Shown here: in pieces, positions 1 through 8,022 of the stretch | Layout of the letters: the number at the start of each line of letters is the position of its first letter | Numbering within the stretch: the stretch's first letter is position 1 | DNA from: Nevskiaceae bacterium | GTDB taxonomy: Bacteria; Pseudomonadota; Gammaproteobacteria; Nevskiales; Nevskiaceae | Assembly: GCA_004298465.1 (NCBI GenBank) | Contig: SCRT01000012.1 | Location: 62,001-126,000, forward strand | DNA length: 64,000 nucleotides | Direction of reading: 5' to 3' | Position numbers and translations under genes: made by a program | Notes under the pieces: model-generated | What the model was told of the DNA's origin: nothing | The model's database searches: none | Seen by the model: only the letters and a program-made list of their open reading frames with translations

Positions 1-666
1 CCGTTGATGCGTACGGCGGCGCTGCTGCACCTCGGCTACGCACACGCTTGTGTCGGCGGTTCGATCGCCACGACCACGGAAATCATCCGCTGTGGCCTGC
101 GCATGGTCGGCACGGCGCCGGATTCCAGCCTCGTGTCGAGCTTTTTCCTGATGGAATGGCCGGATCGCGTGCTCACGTTCGCGGACTGCGCCGTCGTTCC
201 CGACCCGACGCCGGAACAACTCGCACAGATTGCCATCGCCAGCGCTGCACGCCACGCACGCCTCACGGGGGAAACGCCGCGTGTCGCGCTGCTGTCGTTT
301 TCCACGCACGGTTCCGCCAGTCATCCACGCGTCCGCAAGGTCCAGCAGGCCCTGGCGCGGGTACGCGAACTGGCGCCGGAACTGGCCGTGGACGGCGAAT
401 TGCAGGCGGATGCCGCGCTGGTGCCGGAAGTTGCCGCCCGCAAGGCGCCCGGCTCCGTGCTGGCCGGCCGGGCGAACGTGCTCGTGTTTCCTGACCTCGA
501 CGCCGGCAACATCGGCTACAAGCTCGCCCAACGTCTCGGCGGTGCGCATGCCTACGGGCCGATCCTGCAGGGCCTGGCGAAGCCGTGGATGGACCTGTCG
601 CGCGGCTGCTCCGCCGCCGACATTGTCAACGTCGGGGTGATCGCCGCGGTATTGGCGCAAGCCTGA
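1..666 (+). CDS. pta: Phosphate acetyltransferase, C-terminal part (5' end outside window)
   Basis: Interconverts acetyl-CoA plus phosphate with acetyl phosphate plus CoA in the cytoplasmic acetate/overflow pathway. The window opens inside the gene. The frame is open back to base 1, so the TTG/ATG at 4-9 is internal and not the true start. About 221 C-terminal codons are present and hold the end of the PTA catalytic domain. Recognisable blocks are [38 protein letters not shown] and [10 protein letters not shown], all in the expected order close to the C-terminus. The [14 protein letters not shown] tail is typical of true Pta. The PTA-like domain fused to MaeB later in this window ends differently, so this is not a second malic enzyme. 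No neighbour upstream can be seen; a possible RNA and a strong terminator follow. Confidence 0.93.
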   Translation, partial: PLMRTAALLHLGYAHACVGGSIATTTEIIRCGLRMVGTAPDSSLVSSFFLMEWPDRVLTFADCAVVPDPTPEQLAQIAIASAARHARLTGETPRVALLSFSTHGSASHPRVRKVQQALARVRELAPELAVDGELQADAALVPEVAARKAPGSVLAGRANVLVFPDLDAGNIGYKLAQRLGGAHAYGPILQGLAKPWMDLSRGCSAADIVNVGVIAAVLAQA

Positions 667-689
667 CGGGAGGAGCCTAAGGTGGTGAC

Positions 690-862
690 TGACAGCCCCC
701 GGCGAAGCGGCATTGAACTTTTTCCCGCGGGAGGCATCCAAGGTTGTGAGCGGTTGCTCCCTTGCCGCTCTCCGCCCTCACTCCCTGAGGCGGAATTTCC
801 GGCCACCCCTGCCGGAACGTGTGGCCCGGCAGCTTTCCCCAAGCTGCCGGGTTTTTCTTTTT
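690..862 (+). ncRNA. Candidate structured RNA or 3' UTR ending in an intrinsic terminator
   Basis: No credible gene lies between the pta stop and hns, yet this stretch contains a run of hairpins on the plus strand. One is GAGCGG (748-753) with CCGCTC (765-770). The next is CCTCA (776-780) with TGAGG (786-790), extended by flanking CCG/CGG. The third is GGCCAC (801-806) with GTGGCC (821-826), which is mutually exclusive with the terminator stem at 825-851. Alternative pairing just before a terminator is what an attenuator or small RNA would show. I did not match it to 6S RNA or to the TPP, glycine or cobalamin riboswitches. It could simply be the structured 3' UTR of pta. The 5' boundary is a guess. 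Confidence 0.3.
825..862 (+). terminator. Rho-independent terminator downstream of pta
   Basis: Perfect 11-bp stem CCCGGCAGCTT (825-835) and AAGCTGCCGGG (841-851) with a TCCCC loop, followed by TTTTTCTTTTT. This is one of the strongest terminators in the window. It ends transcription coming from pta or from the putative RNA in between. Confidence 0.9.
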
Positions 863-863
863 C

Positions 864-1171
864 CTTAACTCACTCGCTTGTTCCTTGAGACGGCAGGGTG
901 ACATGGGGTGCGCGTCTTTATCGACGGCGTCAAGGGCGATATAGACCGATTGTTCTTTTATTCGACCGTAACTCGCCAGACACCCTGCATTGACGGGGAA
1001 GCTAATCGGTTTGCGGGTTTTGACCCTGCATGGAGTGCGGAAGCCCAGTGCTGTGCTTTGCGTGGAACGGCTTTGTCATTCCGAATGCTTCTACCTGCTC
1101 GATACGGGTGCAGGCAAGACCGGGCCATTGCGCAACAAGTATCGTCACCCTCCACAAGCGTCAAGCTTGTG
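864..1171. other. Intergenic stretch with no feature recognised
   Basis: About 300 bases lie between the pta-side terminator and the hns terminator. Reading frames crossing it, such as one on the plus strand from 908, have no family resemblance and run antisense through hns. I see no repeat, tRNA or convincing promoter here. Confidence 0.5.
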
Positions 1172-1213
1172 AAACGAAAAAGCGCATGCCAAACGTGTGC
1201 CCGGCATGCGCTT
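1172..1213 (-). terminator. Rho-independent terminator of hns
   Basis: Perfect 11-bp inverted repeat AAGCGCATGCC (1180-1190) and GGCATGCGCTT (1203-1213) with a 12-base loop. Read on the minus strand it is followed by a T-rich tail (TTTTTCGTTTC). It begins 18 bases after the hns stop codon. Confidence 0.88.
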
Positions 1214-1231
1214 GGTGCAGCTTTCGAGGCG

Positions 1232-1546
1232 TTACTTAATCAGGAAGTCTTCCTTCTTTGCGCCTTGGCTGATCGGATCGCGCATCCATTGGGGAACCCG
1301 GCCACGGCCGCTCCATGTCTGGTGCGGAGGATTCGGGTTGCGATACTTGGCCGCGAGCTTGGATTTGGCCGGCGTGCCGGCCCTGGAGCCGAAAAGTTCT
1401 TCAAGCGTCAAGCCGTGGTCGGCTGCCAGCGCGCGGATCTTGTTCTTGACCTCGTCCTTGAGCCGATCCTTGCGGCTGACGATAGTATCGGCGATCTGCC
1501 TTTGCAGATTCTTCAAATCGTTGATGTTCAGGCTGCTGAGATCCAC
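1232..1546 (-). CDS. hns: H-NS family nucleoid-associated protein
   Basis: 104-residue nucleoid protein expected to bind AT-rich DNA and silence horizontally acquired genes. The N-terminal half is a charged oligomerisation helix (roughly residues 5-50, with NDLKNLQRQIADTI). The C-terminal DNA-binding core has KYRNPNPP followed by TWSGRGRVPQWM, the signature of the short H-NS type found in beta-proteobacteria and Xanthomonads. The GTG at 1546 was chosen because GAGG sits eight bases upstream and the resulting length and N-terminus fit the family; a longer open frame upstream has no family match. It is monocistronic, with its own promoter 40 bases upstream and its own terminator. It may silence the AT-rich intergenic region or the metal cluster of this window, but that is inference. 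Confidence 0.93.
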   Translation of the reverse strand: MDLSSLNINDLKNLQRQIADTIVSRKDRLKDEVKNKIRALAADHGLTLEELFGSRAGTPAKSKLAAKYRNPNPPHQTWSGRGRVPQWMRDPISQGAKKEDFLIK

Positions 1547-1583
1547 TGGGTAATCCTCGCGTTGAATAACTTGGGTGGCGGGT

Positions 1584-1612
1584 ACTTTAAATTCAGCATC
1601 GGCGTGCGTCAA
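1584..1612 (-). promoter_or_regulatory. Sigma-70-type promoter of hns
   Basis: On the minus strand TTGACG (complement of 1607-1612) is separated by exactly 17 bases from TAAAGT (complement of 1584-1589). Transcription would start near 1577, giving a leader of about 30 bases before the GTG of hns. Confidence 0.7.
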
Positions 1613-1732
1613 CCACCCGATTGGGTAAGTGACCATTGAATTGTTGCAAGCGGAATTGTATTCCGGCCCGTGTTTTGCACCCTGTCTAAGCGCGATAGTG
1701 GAGCCATTCACGCGGATTGCAGGCGGAGCCCT

Positions 1733-2542
1733 TCAGATATCCGAAAAACTGCCATGCCGTCCATGTCCGCCCGCAAAGCGCGCTGCGCCATCCGCCCCTT
1801 CCCGGTAATGCGCTTCAATCCCGTTTGTCCATTCATTGCGCAATGCCGTTCGCGTGGACAGGCCATAATTTTCGAGAATGGAACGGCGGTCGACGCGGAC
1901 CGCCTGCTGGGGAAAGCGTGCGATTTCATGCGCCATTGCTTCGGCTATGGCGCGCGTTTCGCCATGCGGCACCACTTTTTCACATAGCCCGATACGCAGC
2001 GCTTCATCCGCTGTGACCTTGCGGCCGGTGAGCACGATTTCCAGTGCACGCCCCTGCCCGACAAGCCGGCTCAGGCGCACGGTACCCCCGTCCAGCAGGG
2101 GAATGCCCCAGCGCCGGCAATACACACCGAAATAGGCGTCTTCCGCCGTGATGCGCAGGTCGCACCACATGGCGAGCTCCATACCGCCGGCGACGGCCGG
2201 GCCTTCCACGGCCGCAATCACCGGCTTCGACAATTCCAGCCGGGTGGGGCCGAGCGCGCCGCGCGGGGCGAGATTTGCGCCCGTGGGGAAGGCAAGCTCT
2301 TCCGTGACCTTGCGGAATTTCTCGCGGTCCGCGAGCGTGCTGGCGAACTTCAGGTCCCAGCCGGCGCAGAATGCCCCACCCTCGCCCCACAGCACGGCGA
2401 CGCAGGCATCCGGATCGCGATCAAAGGCCAGCATGGCGCCGTACAGTGCATCCGCACTGGCCGGGTCCATGGCATTGCGGGCCTCGGCGTAGCGGCTATG
2501 AATGACAGTCCAAACGTGCCCGTTTTTCTCAATGCGCACCAT
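1733..2542 (-). CDS. Crotonase / enoyl-CoA hydratase family protein
   Basis: 269-residue cytoplasmic crotonase-fold enzyme acting on an acyl-CoA thioester. Oxyanion-hole segments are GGAFCAGWDLK (about 55-65) and GPAVAGGMELAMWCDLR (about 114-130), with Glu122 in the position of the first catalytic glutamate of enoyl-CoA hydratase. The segment equivalent to FGQPEILLGTIPGAGG reads FGVYCRRWGIPLLDGG, so the second catalytic glutamate is replaced by Cys142. That argues against classical 2-enoyl-CoA hydration and fits a divergent crotonase subgroup (hydrolase, isomerase or other). The gene starts 15 bases after the acyl-CoA synthetase, almost certainly in the same operon, which points to catabolism of a fatty or aromatic acid. 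The exact substrate is unknown. Confidence 0.85.
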   Translation of the reverse strand: MVRIEKNGHVWTVIHSRYAEARNAMDPASADALYGAMLAFDRDPDACVAVLWGEGGAFCAGWDLKFASTLADREKFRKVTEELAFPTGANLAPRGALGPTRLELSKPVIAAVEGPAVAGGMELAMWCDLRITAEDAYFGVYCRRWGIPLLDGGTVRLSRLVGQGRALEIVLTGRKVTADEALRIGLCEKVVPHGETRAIAEAMAHEIARFPQQAVRVDRRSILENYGLSTRTALRNEWTNGIEAHYREGADGAARFAGGHGRHGSFSDI

Positions 2543-2557
2543 GGCGGCTTCTCCGGC

Positions 2558-4264
2558 TCAGGCGTGGCGCAGATCGGCGCCATGCCCCTTGTTTATCAGC
2601 CCCAGTTCCTGGGCGGCGGCTTCGCGCATCCTGAATTTCTGTACCTTGCCGGTGACGGTGGTGGGGAATTCGTCCACGAACTTGACGTGGCTCGGAACCT
2701 TGAAGTGCGCAATGTGCTGCTGGCAGAAACGACGCAGGCCGTCGGTGTCGAGCGATTGGCCGGGGCGCAGCTTGACCCATACCGCGACCTCCTCACCGTA
2801 CTTGTCGCTGGGAATACCGAAGACCTGGGCGTCGGCAATGGCGGGATGCGTATAGAGGAAGTTCTCGATCTCGATCGGGTAGATGTTTTCTCCGCCGCGG
2901 ATGATCATGTCCTTGCTGCGGCCGACGATGCGGATAGCGCCGTCATCGCCCATGACGCCGAGATCCCCGGAATGCAGCCAGCCGTCCTTGTCAATCGTCT
3001 TCGCGGTGGTTTCCGGATCGTTCCAGTAGCCGAGCATGACGGCATAGCCGCGCGTGCAGTATTCACCCACTGTCCCGCGCGGCACGGTATTGCCGTTGCC
3101 GTCGATGAGCTTCGACTCCAGATGCGGCTGCGTGACGCCAACCGTTGTGGTGCGGTGCTCCATGTCGTCATCTGGCGAAGTCTGGGTGGTGACCGGGCTC
3201 GTCTCGGTCTGACCATAGGCGATCTGCACACCCTTCATGTTCATCTTGTCGATGACCTGGCGCATGACCTCGATCGGGCAGATCGAGCCGGCCATGATGC
3301 CGGTGCGGACGCTCGACAGATCAACCGGTGCGTGCTTGAGGATCTCCAGTTCCGCGATGAACATCGTCGGCACGCCGTAGATGGCCGTAGCCTTCTCCTC
3401 TGCCGCAGCGAGCAGCGTCGCCTCGGGCTCGAAGCCGGCGGCAGGGTAGATCATCGCGGCGCCGTGCGTGACGCAGCCAAGATTACCCATGACCATGCCG
3501 AAGCAGTGGTACAGGGGCACGGGAATGACAAGCCGGTCGGCTTCGGTGAAGCCCATGCTGTTCGCCACCATGTAGCCGTTGTTGACGAGGTTGCGGTGCG
3601 ACAGGGTGGCACCCTTGGGCAGGCCGGTGGTGCCGGAGGTGTACTGGATGTTGATGGGGTCGTTCGACTCCAGCGTGCCCTGGCGTTGTGTGAAGGCTGC
3701 GGGTGGGGTTTCCGCGGCGCGCGTGCCGAGTGCCGGCCACGTGAGGAAGCCGGCGGCGGGAGCGGTTTCGGCAAGCGCGATGGCGCCGCGGAATTCCGGC
3801 AAGCGTTCGTTGTGGATTTCTCCGGGCGCGCTGGTACGCAGCTCCGGCACGAGTTCGATCAGGATTTCCGGATAGTTCGAGGTCTTGAACGATTCCGCAC
3901 ACACTACCCACGCGCAGCCCGACTGCTTGAGCGCATATTCCAGTTCATGGCTGCGGTAGGCCGGGTTGATGTTGAGCATGACGATGCCGGCTTTTGCGGT
4001 GGCGAACTGGGTGATGCACCATTCCGCTGAATTCGGCCCCCACATGCCGACACGGTCGCCTTTCTTCAGGCCCAGCGCCATGAAGGCCCGGGCGTAGCGG
4101 TCAACCTGCTCGCCGAACGTCTTCCACGTATAGCGCAGTTTCTGGTGGCGCGATACCAGCGCGTCGCGGTTGGGCCAGCGGGAAATCGTCGCGTCGAGGC
4201 ATTCCCCGATCGTCTGGGTCAGCAGCGGCGGGTGGTCTGCGCCTTGCGTACAGGAAGCGGTCAT
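2558..4264 (-). CDS. AMP-forming acyl-CoA synthetase (FadD-like)
   Basis: 568-residue ANL-superfamily ligase that adenylates a carboxylic acid and transfers it to CoA. The P-loop-like motif [11 protein letters not shown] lies at about residues 208-218 and GQTETSP (A5) at about 351-357. [15 protein letters not shown] then [16 protein letters not shown] (A7-A8) and the C-terminal [11 protein letters not shown] with the adenylation lysine complete the set. The ATG at 4264 was chosen for the GAGGAG six bases upstream; the open frame upstream lacks similarity. Medium- or long-chain fatty acids are the usual substrates of this subgroup, but the sequence does not settle chain length. It is followed closely by a crotonase gene. 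A 17-base palindrome at 4294-4310, just before the start, probably binds the regulator of this operon. Confidence 0.92.
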   Translation of the reverse strand: MTASCTQGADHPPLLTQTIGECLDATISRWPNRDALVSRHQKLRYTWKTFGEQVDRYARAFMALGLKKGDRVGMWGPNSAEWCITQFATAKAGIVMLNINPAYRSHELEYALKQSGCAWVVCAESFKTSNYPEILIELVPELRTSAPGEIHNERLPEFRGAIALAETAPAAGFLTWPALGTRAAETPPAAFTQRQGTLESNDPINIQYTSGTTGLPKGATLSHRNLVNNGYMVANSMGFTEADRLVIPVPLYHCFGMVMGNLGCVTHGAAMIYPAAGFEPEATLLAAAEEKATAIYGVPTMFIAELEILKHAPVDLSSVRTGIMAGSICPIEVMRQVIDKMNMKGVQIAYGQTETSPVTTQTSPDDDMEHRTTTVGVTQPHLESKLIDGNGNTVPRGTVGEYCTRGYAVMLGYWNDPETTAKTIDKDGWLHSGDLGVMGDDGAIRIVGRSKDMIIRGGENIYPIEIENFLYTHPAIADAQVFGIPSDKYGEEVAVWVKLRPGQSLDTDGLRRFCQQHIAHFKVPSHVKFVDEFPTTVTGKVQKFRMREAAAQELGLINKGHGADLRHA

Positions 4265-4293
4265 CCAGTTCTCCTCTGTGAACTTGTACTTTT

Positions 4294-4310
4294 GGTGAGT
4301 GTTACTCACC
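4294..4310. promoter_or_regulatory. Palindromic operator-like site upstream of the acyl-CoA synthetase
   Basis: Perfect inverted repeat GGTGAGT-GTT-ACTCACC, 30 bases upstream of the synthetase ATG, in the 115-base gap after moeA. The size and symmetry suit a TetR- or GntR-family dimer. No regulator gene is adjacent, so the cognate protein is unknown. Confidence 0.55.
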
Positions 4311-4379
4311 TTTTGACGGATGGTAACGCGTGCGTGCCGCGGTTGCCAGCAGTCCGGCGTGGGCAATCAAGGTGGGCGA

Positions 4380-5651
4380 TCAGGGCAGGACCGGCTGGGG
4401 TGCGGCCAGATGGCCGAGGCCGTAGACATCCACGAGCGCGCCGGCGGCGAGTTTCGTCGTGTCGCCCGGAGCGAGGGCCCAGGCGTTCGCAGCGGCCAGC
4501 GGGGCGATGCGGTACGACTCCTGCCCGTCAAGCACCGTCACGGCGAGCTGGCCGCCGGCGTCGACCGCCAACCGCGCCTTCAGGTGGTGGCGGAATCCAG
4601 CCGACTTGTGGAAAGCCGAAGTGAGCGGTGCCCGGTATGGGCGCTCCAGTGGCATGCCGAGCATTGCGCGCAGCGCGCGTTCCACGAAGAAGCGCAACCC
4701 GACGGCCGCGGAAATCGGGTTGCCGGGCAGGCCGAAATACAGCATGCCGTCCGGGAAGCGGGCAAACAGCAGCGGCTTGCCGGGGCGGATGGCGAGCTTG
4801 TGAAACAGGATTTCGGCGCCGAGCGATCTCAGGGCCCGGGGCACGAAGTCGTAGTTCCCCATGGACACCGCGCCGCTGGAGATCATCACCTGCGGGCCGG
4901 TGGCGCGGGCGCGCGCGAAGGCGGCGGCGAAGGCCGGTTCGTCATCGCCCACGGTTTCCTCGTGCACGAGTTCCGCCCCGGCGGCCGGGATGCGGTTGCG
5001 GAAATAGGCCTTGTGGGAGTTGTAGATCTGCCCGGAGGCGAGCGGCAGCGCCGGGTCGTCCACGAGCTCCTTGCCGGTGCAGATCACCGCCACGCGCGGG
5101 CGCGTGGCGACTTCGACGTGGCCGATCCCGAGCGCAGCCAGCAGCATGTAGTGCCGGGCATCGAGCGCGGTGCCGGCGTCGAGGATGCGGGTTCCGGCTC
5201 CCACGTCCGAGCCTGCGCGGCGGATGTCCTGCCCCGTGTAAATGTCGGCAAGCAGGCGGATGCGCGGCGGGTCCTGCAGGCGTTCCACGCATTCCACCGC
5301 GATCACGCGGTCCAGGCCCTCGGGCACGCGGGCGCCGGTCATGATGGCCCAGGCTGCGTGTCCGGCATCGCGTGCGCGGGACGCGGTGTCGCCGGCGGCC
5401 TGCTCGCCTTCGATGGCAAGTTCCGTTCCGGCTGGAACGACGTCGGCGTTGGAAGCCAGCGCAAAGCCGTCGAGGCAGGAGTTGTCGAACGGCGGCAGCG
5501 CGCGCGGGCTGGCGACAGCCGCGCGCAGGATGCGCGGCGCGGAACCCGGAATCGCGAGCTCCACCACGCGGCAGCGTTCAGTCGGCAGCGTCGGGCAGGC
5601 GGCGAGGACACGCTGCAGTGCGGCGTCCGGATCGAGCAGGGGGGCGGCCAT
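4380..5651 (-). CDS. moeA: Molybdopterin molybdenumtransferase MoeA
   Basis: 423-residue cytoplasmic enzyme that inserts molybdate into adenylylated molybdopterin, the last step of Moco synthesis. Diagnostic stretches are PPFDNSCLDGFAL (MoeA N-terminal), MTGARVPEGLDRVI, then ICTGKELVDD with SGQIYNS, SSGAVSMGNYDFV, and RPGKPLLFARF followed by YFGLPGNPISA. The ATG at 5651 shares its A with the TGA of the upstream moaCB fusion (TGATG), so the two are translationally coupled. The longer open frame upstream only shadows moaCB. The position between the cox genes and a fatty-acid operon suggests it serves the molybdenum hydroxylase encoded upstream. Confidence 0.95.
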   Translation of the reverse strand: MAAPLLDPDAALQRVLAACPTLPTERCRVVELAIPGSAPRILRAAVASPRALPPFDNSCLDGFALASNADVVPAGTELAIEGEQAAGDTASRARDAGHAAWAIMTGARVPEGLDRVIAVECVERLQDPPRIRLLADIYTGQDIRRAGSDVGAGTRILDAGTALDARHYMLLAALGIGHVEVATRPRVAVICTGKELVDDPALPLASGQIYNSHKAYFRNRIPAAGAELVHEETVGDDEPAFAAAFARARATGPQVMISSGAVSMGNYDFVPRALRSLGAEILFHKLAIRPGKPLLFARFPDGMLYFGLPGNPISAAVGLRFFVERALRAMLGMPLERPYRAPLTSAFHKSAGFRHHLKARLAVDAGGQLAVTVLDGQESYRIAPLAAANAWALAPGDTTKLAAGALVDVYGLGHLAAPQPVLP

Positions 5652-6649
5652 CAGTGCGACGCTCCGGCAACCATCTGCAGCGTGTGCGCAAGGATCGGCG
5701 CGAGGATGTCCATGCCCTGCGCCACGGCACGGCTGGAACCGGGCAGCGCGATGACGAGCGTGTTGCGCGCCTGTACGGCGGTTGCGCGGCTGATCCATGC
5801 CAATACGGTGTGCTGGCTGCTTTCGGCACGGAACATCTCGCCGATGCCGGATAGGCCGCGGTCCGCGATTTCCGCCAGCGCTTCCGGCGTGCGGTCGCGG
5901 GGGCCGATGCCGGTGCCGCCCGTACACAGCACGAGCCGGGTGTCGGCGGCGATGAGTTCCCGCAGCCGGGTAACGAGCCGCGCCGGATCGTCCGGCAGGA
6001 TCTCGGCACTGCCGGGAACGTCCGCGCCGAGCGCCTGCAGCCGCTCCACGAGTATCGGGCCAGACTTATCCGCATACACACCTTGGCTGGCGCGGTCGCT
6101 GAGCGTGATGACGGCCGCCGAAATCCCTTGCAGGCCGGGAACTGCCCGCGGCTGGTAATGCGCGTGCTCGGCGTCGGTCATGCCTTCCGGATGTACCCAC
6201 AATCCTTTTTTGCCGCCTTCCTTGAACAGGAGCCGAACGTTGCCGAAGGACAGTGCGGGAAACACCGGCTTGGTCAGGTCGTAGAGCGTCAGCAACGCGG
6301 CATTCACGCCGGCCAGGGCTTCCATTTCAACGCCGGTGCGCGCGTGCGTGGCCGCCTCGCAGTAGACGCGGATGACGCGCCGCTCGGCTACCGGCACGCA
6401 GTGGACCTCGACGAATTCCAGCGGCAGCGGATGACACAGCGGGATCAGTTCCGTGGCGCGCTTGGCGCCCTGCAGGCCGGCAAGCTCGGCCATGGTCAGC
6501 GCGTCGCCTTTCGGCAGGCGGTGCTGCACCACGTCGTCCCAAGCCTGGCCCGGCGCAAATTCACCGACAGCCACGGCACGCCGCGCCGTGATGCGCTTGT
6601 TGCGCACATCGGCCATGTGGAAATGGACGGGTTCCTGTGATTCGGGCAC
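5651..6649 (-). CDS. moaCB: Bifunctional MoaC-MoaB/MogA fusion for molybdenum cofactor synthesis
   Basis: 332 residues with two full domains in one frame. Residues about 1-158 are MoaC, which makes cyclic pyranopterin monophosphate. They carry HRLPKGDALTMAELAG (lysine of the HKGD motif), ELIPLCHPLPL, THARTGVEMEALAGV and YDLTK with the second catalytic lysine. Residues about 172-330 are a MoaB/MogA domain (ITLSDRASQGVYADKSGP; GGTGIGPRDRTPEA; ALPGSSRAV), which adenylates molybdopterin. A short PEGM-containing linker joins them. The GTG start has GGAG seven bases upstream. The fusion links an early and a late step and overlaps moeA, which uses the adenylate. No moaA, moaD or moaE is nearby, so the middle of the pathway must be encoded elsewhere. 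Confidence 0.93.
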   Translation of the reverse strand: MPESQEPVHFHMADVRNKRITARRAVAVGEFAPGQAWDDVVQHRLPKGDALTMAELAGLQGAKRATELIPLCHPLPLEFVEVHCVPVAERRVIRVYCEAATHARTGVEMEALAGVNAALLTLYDLTKPVFPALSFGNVRLLFKEGGKKGLWVHPEGMTDAEHAHYQPRAVPGLQGISAAVITLSDRASQGVYADKSGPILVERLQALGADVPGSAEILPDDPARLVTRLRELIAADTRLVLCTGGTGIGPRDRTPEALAEIADRGLSGIGEMFRAESSQHTVLAWISRATAVQARNTLVIALPGSSRAVAQGMDILAPILAHTLQMVAGASH

Positions 6650-6742
6650 GCTGCAACTCCATTCAATCGAGGAAAGGTTTCGGCTACGGCCTGGCGGCTG
6701 GCGCGTATCGATGCTACAGCGCCCAGCGGCGGGTGGGAGGTT

Positions 6743-7420
6743 TCAAGCCGTGGCTGGGCCGACGAGCTGCACGCCATGGATGGCGTGCAGCCGGCGCAGG
6801 TCGTCGGGCGTGTCGATGTCGGTCGTGCAGCGGTCGTGGTCGAGCGCCACGATCTGCGCGCGATCCGGGTGCGTGCGCCGCCATGTGCGCAAACCCTCGC
6901 CGTCCTGCGCAGCGGCGACCTCTGCACGAACGTTGGCGTCGAACAGCACCGGATGGCCGAGGCTGTCGCCGTGACGCGGCTGCAGCAGCGCGATGCCGGG
7001 TGCGCGCGCTGCCCACGCTGCGAGCACGGCCGTCACGTCCCGTTCTTCCAGCAAGGGCTGGTCACCGAGCACGACGAGCACGGCGTCCAGCGCGGCCGGC
7101 AAGGCGGCCAGGCCGCAGCGCAGCGAGGAACCCGGGCCGCGGTCCGGCGCCGGGTTCACGACCTGCAGCACGGTGTCCAGACCAGGGGCCCGGCGCATGC
7201 GCGCCGCGGCCAGTGTGCGCTCGATGCACTCGGCGTAGTGGCCAAGTACGACCACGGCCGGTGCAACGCCGGCCGCTGTCACGAGGCGGAGCTGCCGCAG
7301 CAGCAAGGCTTCGCCATCGCGCTGGAACAGGCACTTTGGCACGTTGCCCATGCGCCGTCCGGCACCGGCGGCCATGACGATGGCGCCGATGGCCGGATTG
7401 CGGACCACAGCGGAGGCCAT
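6743..7420 (-). CDS. mocA: MocA-type nucleotidyltransferase (probable molybdenum cofactor cytidylyltransferase)
   Basis: 225-residue GT-A fold NTP transferase. It has AIVMAAGAGRRMGNVPK near the N-terminus (nucleotide-binding signature), VVLGDQPLL with the metal-binding aspartate at mid-protein, then GHPVLFD and TDIDTPDDL near the end. The arrangement matches MobA/MocA proteins that join CMP or GMP to molybdopterin. Hydroxylases of the CO-dehydrogenase/xanthine family use the cytosine dinucleotide form, and the gene lies just downstream of coxG, so MocA is the preferred call. The motif set alone does not separate CTP from GTP use. Confidence 0.8.
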   Translation of the reverse strand: MASAVVRNPAIGAIVMAAGAGRRMGNVPKCLFQRDGEALLLRQLRLVTAAGVAPAVVVLGHYAECIERTLAAARMRRAPGLDTVLQVVNPAPDRGPGSSLRCGLAALPAALDAVLVVLGDQPLLEERDVTAVLAAWAARAPGIALLQPRHGDSLGHPVLFDANVRAEVAAAQDGEGLRTWRRTHPDRAQIVALDHDRCTTDIDTPDDLRRLHAIHGVQLVGPATA

Positions 7421-7450
7421 GGAAGCCGGCGTGGACGGGAGACTTGCGGT

Positions 7451-8002
7451 CTAGCGGGTAGCGACGATGATGCCGGCCACGACCGCCGCCGCCACCACGA
7501 TCCATACCCACTTCGGGATACCGCCGCCCTTCGACGCATCTTTCGGTGCAAGCTCCGGATGGCGGCGCAGCATCTCGTCGTTGAAGCGCTTGAAGAACAG
7601 TTCCAGCATCTGCTTGGCGACACCGTCCACGAGTCGCTGGCCAACCTGCGCCATGCGGCCGCCGACGGTGGCGTGTGCGGTGTAGGTGAGTTCGCAGCCG
7701 CTGTCCTTCGGCGCCAGCGTCACCTGCGCCGTGCCCTTGCCATAGCCCGCCGCGCCGCCATTGCCATCGAAGTTGATGGTGTAGCTGTTCGGCGGGTTGA
7801 TGTCGGACAGCTTGATGGTGCCCTTGAACGTCGCATCCACCGGGCCGATCTTGAGGCCGGTGACGAACTTGTAGGCGTTTTCGCCGTCGGGGTCGATGCT
7901 CTTGCAGCCCGGTACGCACAGCTTCAGCACCGCAGGGTCGTTCAGGGCTTCCCAGGCTTCCTGCTGCTGGACGACGAGCTGTCGTGAACCTTGCATGTCC
8001 AT
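7451..8002 (-). CDS. coxG: CoxG-like SRPBCC protein with C-terminal membrane anchor
   Basis: 183 residues. The first ~150 form a CoxG (SRPBCC-fold) domain beginning MQGSRQLVVQQQEAWEAL and containing the usual VPGCKSI and TYTAHATVGGRMAQVGQRL segments. The last ~20 residues (WVWIVVAAAVVAGIIV) form one membrane helix. In Oligotropha-type systems CoxG recruits CO dehydrogenase to the inner membrane, and the tail anchor here fits that role. The start has GAGGAG ten bases upstream; an alternative ATG is two codons later. It follows coxE by 20 bases, completing the order coxD-coxE-coxG. Confidence 0.9.
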   Translation of the reverse strand: MDMQGSRQLVVQQQEAWEALNDPAVLKLCVPGCKSIDPDGENAYKFVTGLKIGPVDATFKGTIKLSDINPPNSYTINFDGNGGAAGYGKGTAQVTLAPKDSGCELTYTAHATVGGRMAQVGQRLVDGVAKQMLELFFKRFNDEMLRRHPELAPKDASKGGGIPKWVWIVVAAAVVAGIIVATR

Positions 8003-8022
8003 GTGTGTAGAACTCCTCTTGT

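Noticed and set aside
667..862. 6S RNA or a known riboswitch
   Set aside because: I could not match the characteristic 6S bubble or the conserved cores of TPP, cobalamin or glycine riboswitches by eye.
908..1639. Plus-strand frame from the pta-hns gap through hns
   Set aside because: Most of it is antisense to hns, it crosses the hns terminator, and there is no ribosome-binding site or family match.
2498..4030. 510-codon plus-strand frame opposite the acyl-CoA synthetase
   Set aside because: Shadow of the synthetase; all conserved motifs are on the minus strand.
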